A stretch of DNA of 64,000 bases from Allobosea vaviloviae (GTDB taxonomy: Bacteria; Pseudomonadota; Alphaproteobacteria; Rhizobiales; Beijerinckiaceae), in assembly GCF_001298265.1 (NCBI RefSeq), contig NZ_LGSZ01000045.1, forward strand, positions 62,001 through 126,000. The letters are read 5' to 3'. The position numbers were made by a program, and so were the translations under genes. The stretch's first letter is position 1, and each line of letters starts with the position of its first letter. This document shows, in pieces, positions 60,675 to 64,000 of this stretch. The notes under the pieces were generated by a model. The model ran no database searches. It saw only the letters and a program-made list of their open reading frames with translations, and was not told the origin of the DNA.

Positions 60675-61918
60675 CGTTGCCGCCCGCGCAGGCCATCGCC
60701 GCCTTCCTGGCCCGGCCGGCGTTGGCAGCGGTGCTCACGGCTCTGAACGGGCAGGGTGAAGAGACCCGCGTCGTCGGCGGGGCGGTTCGCGACCTGCTGC
60801 TGGGGGAGGGCGTCGGAGATATCGATCTGGCTACCACCGGCTTGCCGCAGGAGACGATCCGGCGCGGCGAGAGAGCGGGTTTCAAGGCGGTGCCGACCGG
60901 GATCGAGCACGGCACCGTGACGCTGGTCCGCGACGGCGTCGGCTTCGAGGTCACGACGCTTCGGCAGGATGTCGAGACCGATGGGCGCCGTGCCAAGGTG
61001 CTGTTCGGGCGCGATTTCGTCGCCGACGCCCTGCGGCGCGACTTCACGGTCAACGCGCTCTCGCTGGATGGCGCGGGCAGGGTGCACGACCATTGCGGCG
61101 GACTTGCCGACCTGGCGGGCCGGCGCATCCGCTTCATCGGCGATGCCGGCAGCCGCATCTGCGAGGATTATCTGCGCATCCTGCGCTTCTTCCGCTTCCA
61201 TGCCCGCTATGGCGCAGGCCCGCCCGACCCGGACGGTCTCGCCGCCTGCATTATGGGGCGGGCGGGGCTTGCCGGGCTGTCGCGCGAGCGGGTCCGCGCC
61301 GAACTCATGAAGCTGCTGGTCGCGCCCGGCGCGGCCGAGGTCGTCGATACGATGGCAGCTGCCGGGCTGTTGATGCCGATCATCGGCGGCGTGCCGCATC
61401 TGTCGCGCTTCGCAGCCGTCGCCTGCGACCGCGAGGCTGGGCCGGTGTACCCGGCGTTCCGGCTGGCGGCGCTCGCCGTCAGGGTGCGCGAGGATGCGTT
61501 GCGACTGAGGGACGGCTTGCGCCTCTCGAACGAGGAGTTCGACCGTATCGACCGTATCGCGGGGGCGCTGGAGGCGTTGTCGGGGCGAGCTTCGGCTCCT
61601 GATATCGCGTCTCTGCGCCACCTTGCCCACCGCCTCGGCAACGACTCGGTGGCTGCAGGGCTCGTGCTGCTGACGGCTGGCGCCGATGAGACGGCACAGC
61701 ATCAGGCTCAGGCGATGATCGCCGAACTTGGGCGCACGCCGCCGTTCCGGCCTAGCGGCAGGGATGCCCTGGCGCTCGGCGCGGAGGCAGGACCGCTGGT
61801 CGGGCGCGTGCTGGCGACGGCCCGGCGGGACTGGATCGACGCCGGCGCGCCGGCCGAGGCGGCCACGCAGGCCGCTTTCGTCGAGCGCGCCTTGGTGGCG
61901 CTGCTGGCCGCGCGCTGA
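60671..61918 (+). CDS. cca: CCA tRNA nucleotidyltransferase
   Basis: Adds or repairs the 3'-CCA end of tRNAs (class II). The 415-residue product has the nucleotidyltransferase motif VVGGAVRDLLLGEGVGDIDLATTGLP, with G-G-x-x-RD and D-x-D, then FEVTTLRQDVETDGRRA, VLFGRDFVADALRRDFTVNAL and RFIGDAGSRICEDYLRILRFFRFHARYG (the fingertip/neck motif). The C-terminal domain is variable. The start at ATG 60671 overlaps DUF6111. The gene ends 4 nt from the convergent hemF stop. Confidence 0.94.
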   Translation: MTLPPAQAIAAFLARPALAAVLTALNGQGEETRVVGGAVRDLLLGEGVGDIDLATTGLPQETIRRGERAGFKAVPTGIEHGTVTLVRDGVGFEVTTLRQDVETDGRRAKVLFGRDFVADALRRDFTVNALSLDGAGRVHDHCGGLADLAGRRIRFIGDAGSRICEDYLRILRFFRFHARYGAGPPDPDGLAACIMGRAGLAGLSRERVRAELMKLLVAPGAAEVVDTMAAAGLLMPIIGGVPHLSRFAAVACDREAGPVYPAFRLAALAVRVREDALRLRDGLRLSNEEFDRIDRIAGALEALSGRASAPDIASLRHLAHRLGNDSVAAGLVLLTAGADETAQHQAQAMIAELGRTPPFRPSGRDALALGAEAGPLVGRVLATARRDWIDAGAPAEAATQAAFVERALVALLAAR

Positions 61919-61922
61919 CCGT

Positions 61923-62846
61923 TTACGGCCAGCGCACCGTCGGAGGCATCGAGGACAGGATCGAATCGACGTTGCCGCCGGTCTTCAGCCCGAAGATCGT
62001 GCCACGGTCGTAGAGCAGGTTGAACTCGACATAGCGGCCACGGCGAATCTGCTGCTCGTGGCGCTGCGCCTCGTTCCAGGGTGTTCCCATATTGGCGCGC
62101 AGGATCGGCGGATAAGCCTTCAGGAAGGCCTCGCCGACAGCCTGGGTGAAGGCGAAGTCACCCTCCACGTCGCCCGACCAGAGATAATCGTAAAAGATGC
62201 CTCCGATGCCGCGCGGCTCGTCGCGGTGCTTCAGGAAGAAATACTCGTCGCACCAGGTCTTGAAGCGGTCGTAATCCGCGATCGGGGCGCAGGCCTCGCA
62301 GGGCTCGCGCATGGCGGCATGGAAGGTGATCGCGTCGGGATCGTTCTGGGTGCGCCGGTCGTCGAGCACCGGCGTCAGGTCGGCGCCGCCGCCGAACCAG
62401 GGCTTGGTGGTGATCACGAGCCGGGTGTTCATATGCACGGTCGGCGCATTCGGATTCCAGGGATGACCGATCAGGGAGATGCCGGTCGCGTGGAAGCGCG
62501 GATCCTCGGCTGCGCCGGGAATCTGGCCGGCGAATTCGGGCTGGAAGGTGCCGTGAACAGTCGAGACATGGACGCCGACCTTCTCGAAGACACGGCCGCG
62601 CATGATCGACATGACGCCGCCGCCTCCGGGCGCGCCGTCATGGTTCGTGCGCTGCCAGGGCGTGCGCTCGAAGCGCCCGGCAGCATCGGCCTCAGGCGGG
62701 AAGGGGCCGGTCGCCTCGTCCTCGATCGCCTCGAAGGCGTCGCAGATGCGGTCCCGCAGCGTCTCGAACCAGGCCTGGGCGCGAGGCTTCAGGGCCTCGG
62801 CCAGGGACATCGATTCCGCCAGCGTTTCAGCTTCGTATTCGATCAT
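61923..62846 (-). CDS. hemF: Oxygen-dependent coproporphyrinogen III oxidase HemF
   Basis: HemF converts coproporphyrinogen III to protoporphyrinogen IX using O2 in heme synthesis. I choose ATG 62846 ([17 protein letters not shown]), because GGAG is 7 nt away; ATG 62852 would be only 1 nt from it. The 307-residue product has [58 protein letters not shown] and [22 protein letters not shown], all HemF signatures. The start overlaps the trmL end by 20 nt. The gene is thus probably translated after trmL. Confidence 0.95.
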   Translation of the reverse strand: MIEYEAETLAESMSLAEALKPRAQAWFETLRDRICDAFEAIEDEATGPFPPEADAAGRFERTPWQRTNHDGAPGGGGVMSIMRGRVFEKVGVHVSTVHGTFQPEFAGQIPGAAEDPRFHATGISLIGHPWNPNAPTVHMNTRLVITTKPWFGGGADLTPVLDDRRTQNDPDAITFHAAMREPCEACAPIADYDRFKTWCDEYFFLKHRDEPRGIGGIFYDYLWSGDVEGDFAFTQAVGEAFLKAYPPILRANMGTPWNEAQRHEQQIRRGRYVEFNLLYDRGTIFGLKTGGNVDSILSSMPPTVRWP

Positions 62847-63339
62847 TCGCATTCTCCACGGCAGGGCAGCCATTGTCTCGATCGGCAAAGCCGCCGGTCT
62901 GTCTCAAGGCCTCCCCCATTACGATCGCCGCGGCGAGCGCGACATTGAGCGAGCGCAAACCGGCTCGCATCGGGATGTTCACTACGGCGTCGGCGGCCTC
63001 GTAGACATTGGGCAAAACGCCCGCCGACTCGCGCCCGACCATCAGGATGTCGTCGGCCGCGAAGGGGAAATCGACATGGGCGGTCGTTCCATCCGTCTCG
63101 ACCAGGATCAGCCGCCGGCGCTCGGCACGTCGCCACGCCTCGAAGGCGGTGAAGGAAACGTGGCGCGTCACGCTGGCGCGGTCGAGATAGTCCATGCCGG
63201 AGCGGCGGAAGTGCCGGTCGGAGACGTCGAAGGCGGCGGGCTCGACGATATCGACGGCGATACCGAGGCAGGCCGCCATGCGGATCATGGTGCCGGCGTT
63301 CTGGGGTATGTCGGGCTGGTAGAGCGCGAGACGCAGCAT
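62827..63339 (-). CDS. trmL: tRNA (cytidine/uridine-34-2'-O)-methyltransferase TrmL
   Basis: A 170-residue SPOUT methyltransferase that modifies the wobble base of tRNA-Leu. The start is ATG 63339 ([20 protein letters not shown]); the upstream frame is not conserved. SPOUT motifs are [48 protein letters not shown] (motif 2) and [28 protein letters not shown] (motif 3, the trefoil knot). Length is normal. Its 3' end overlaps the hemF start by 20 nt. Confidence 0.92.
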   Translation of the reverse strand: MLRLALYQPDIPQNAGTMIRMAACLGIAVDIVEPAAFDVSDRHFRRSGMDYLDRASVTRHVSFTAFEAWRRAERRRLILVETDGTTAHVDFPFAADDILMVGRESAGVLPNVYEAADAVVNIPMRAGLRSLNVALAAAIVMGEALRQTGGFADRDNGCPAVENANDRIRS

Positions 63340-63483
63340 GATGCTGTCATGGGGTGACGGCCCGACATGCGTCAAGGACGCTGGCCTGAGCCAGCCATGC
63401 GCTGGGGACGCTGGCCTTCGCGGGCGAAGCGCCCCATATCAGGCCACGTTTTCGTCGCCATGCCGGTCCAAGGGAGGGCGGAC

Positions 63484-64000
63484 ATGTTCACCGCCCTGTT
63501 CCGCTGGCTCGAGAGCCGAATCGACGTCTTCGCGCCCTTCGACGAGCGCGAGACCCCGCCGCGCGGCGTCTGGCCGTTCATGTGGCACCATATCAAGGGC
63601 GTGAAGGGCTGGATGGCCCTGATCATGCTCACGGGCCTCGGCTTCAGCGGCATCGAGGCGGCGATGTATCTGATGGTCGGCTGGTTCGTCGACCTGCTCT
63701 CGACCCAGTCTCCCGCGACGATCTTCCGCGACCATGGCGCGATGTTACTGGGGGCTGCGTTCCTGCTCGTCGTGTTCCGGCCGCTGGTCTATTTCGCCAA
63801 TCATGCGATCGTCGATCAGGTCGTGGTGCCGCAGATCACCAACCAGATCCGCTGGCGCAACCATGTCTATACGCTCGGCCACGCGCTCGGTTATTTCCAG
63901 AACGACTTCGCCGGCCGGCTCTCCTCGCGTGTTCTCCAGGCCGGCCAGTCGATCCGGGGCGCGACGATCGAGGTCATCGACGATCTCTGGTATGCGCTGA
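63484..64000 (+). CDS. ABC exporter, transmembrane/ATPase half-transporter (3' end outside window)
   Basis: The frame from ATG 63484 runs open to the window end without a stop, giving 172 residues. GGGAGG lies 6 nt upstream. It begins MFTALFRWLESRIDVFAPFD, has a membrane helix (WMALIMLTGLGFSGIEAAMYL) and continues GWFVDLLSTQSPATIFRDHG, a second helix (MLLGAAFLLVVFRPLVYFAN) and WRNHVYTLGHALGYFQNDFAGRLSSRVLQAGQSIRGATIEVIDDLWYAL. This is the transmembrane domain of a type-1 ABC exporter, with the conserved YFQNDFAGRLSSRVLQ intracellular-loop text. The ATPase domain is not in the window. Confidence 0.88.
   Translation, partial: MFTALFRWLESRIDVFAPFDERETPPRGVWPFMWHHIKGVKGWMALIMLTGLGFSGIEAAMYLMVGWFVDLLSTQSPATIFRDHGAMLLGAAFLLVVFRPLVYFANHAIVDQVVVPQITNQIRWRNHVYTLGHALGYFQNDFAGRLSSRVLQAGQSIRGATIEVIDDLWYAL

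Noticed and set aside
1..64000. Phage, defence island or mobile element
   Set aside because: No integrase, transposase, restriction or CRISPR-associated gene is visible, and gene content is chromosomal.

Overview
The window is GC-rich chromosomal DNA from an alphaproteobacterium, most likely a free-living member of Hyphomicrobiales (Rhizobiales). The evidence is the set of lineage markers: ctrA and chpT of the CtrA cell-cycle relay, an FlbD-type flagellar activator beside fliN, an EipA/DUF1134 protein, DUF1285 and DUF6111 proteins, and Rhizobiales-style conserved hypotheticals. A Bosea- or Methylobacterium-like genus would fit, but I cannot fix the genus without a search. I saw no tRNA, rRNA, phage, transposase or CRISPR array. 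All family names below come from reading motifs in the sequence; nothing was searched.

Positions 1-25 kb are a motility and cell-cycle region. On the + strand run fliF (5' end cut by the window), fliG, fliH, fliN and flbD. A minus-strand cassette follows (two paralogous small Tat-signal proteins around an MFS transporter), then flhA. After an EamA transporter, an LPG-synthase-TM-like protein, a DUF305 protein with a Cys/His-rich partner, and a GNAT, the region holds fliJ and fliI (split by a second MFS gene), ctrA with a 537-bp upstream region, and a minus-strand operon chpT-cheA-cheW-cheY-cheB-cheR. TTAACCA motifs of the CtrA half-site type lie before flhA, ctrA and chpT.

Positions 25-35 kb carry housekeeping and conserved hypothetical genes: cysQ-like, a YHS-like exported protein, eipA, a membrane-anchored coiled-coil protein, a pfkB kinase coupled to a HAD hydrolase, a large polytopic membrane protein, ribA and a cytochrome b561. 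Positions 35.4-39 kb form a tight minus-strand operon: medium-chain dehydrogenase, PTPS/QueD-like protein lacking several canonical residues, GT4 glycosyltransferase, methyltransferase. With ribA nearby this looks like a pathway to a modified, perhaps glycosylated, pterin and is the best candidate for an undescribed system here.

Positions 39-46 kb hold opgH-fkbM-exported protein (a possible periplasmic-glucan modification operon) and hydroxypyruvate isomerase-glucokinase-acyltransferase. Positions 46-59 kb hold an ABC-F ATPase, an SDR, a metallophosphoesterase, a Nudix and a GNAT protein, and a minus-strand moxR-DUF58-DUF4159-VWA-like operon whose two wide internal gaps are filled by palindromic repeats. 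Positions 59-64 kb hold DUF1285-Nudix-DUF6111-cca, then hemF and trmL on the minus strand, and the start of an ABC exporter cut by the window end. At least four families of imperfect palindromic intergenic repeats occur between 42 and 57 kb.
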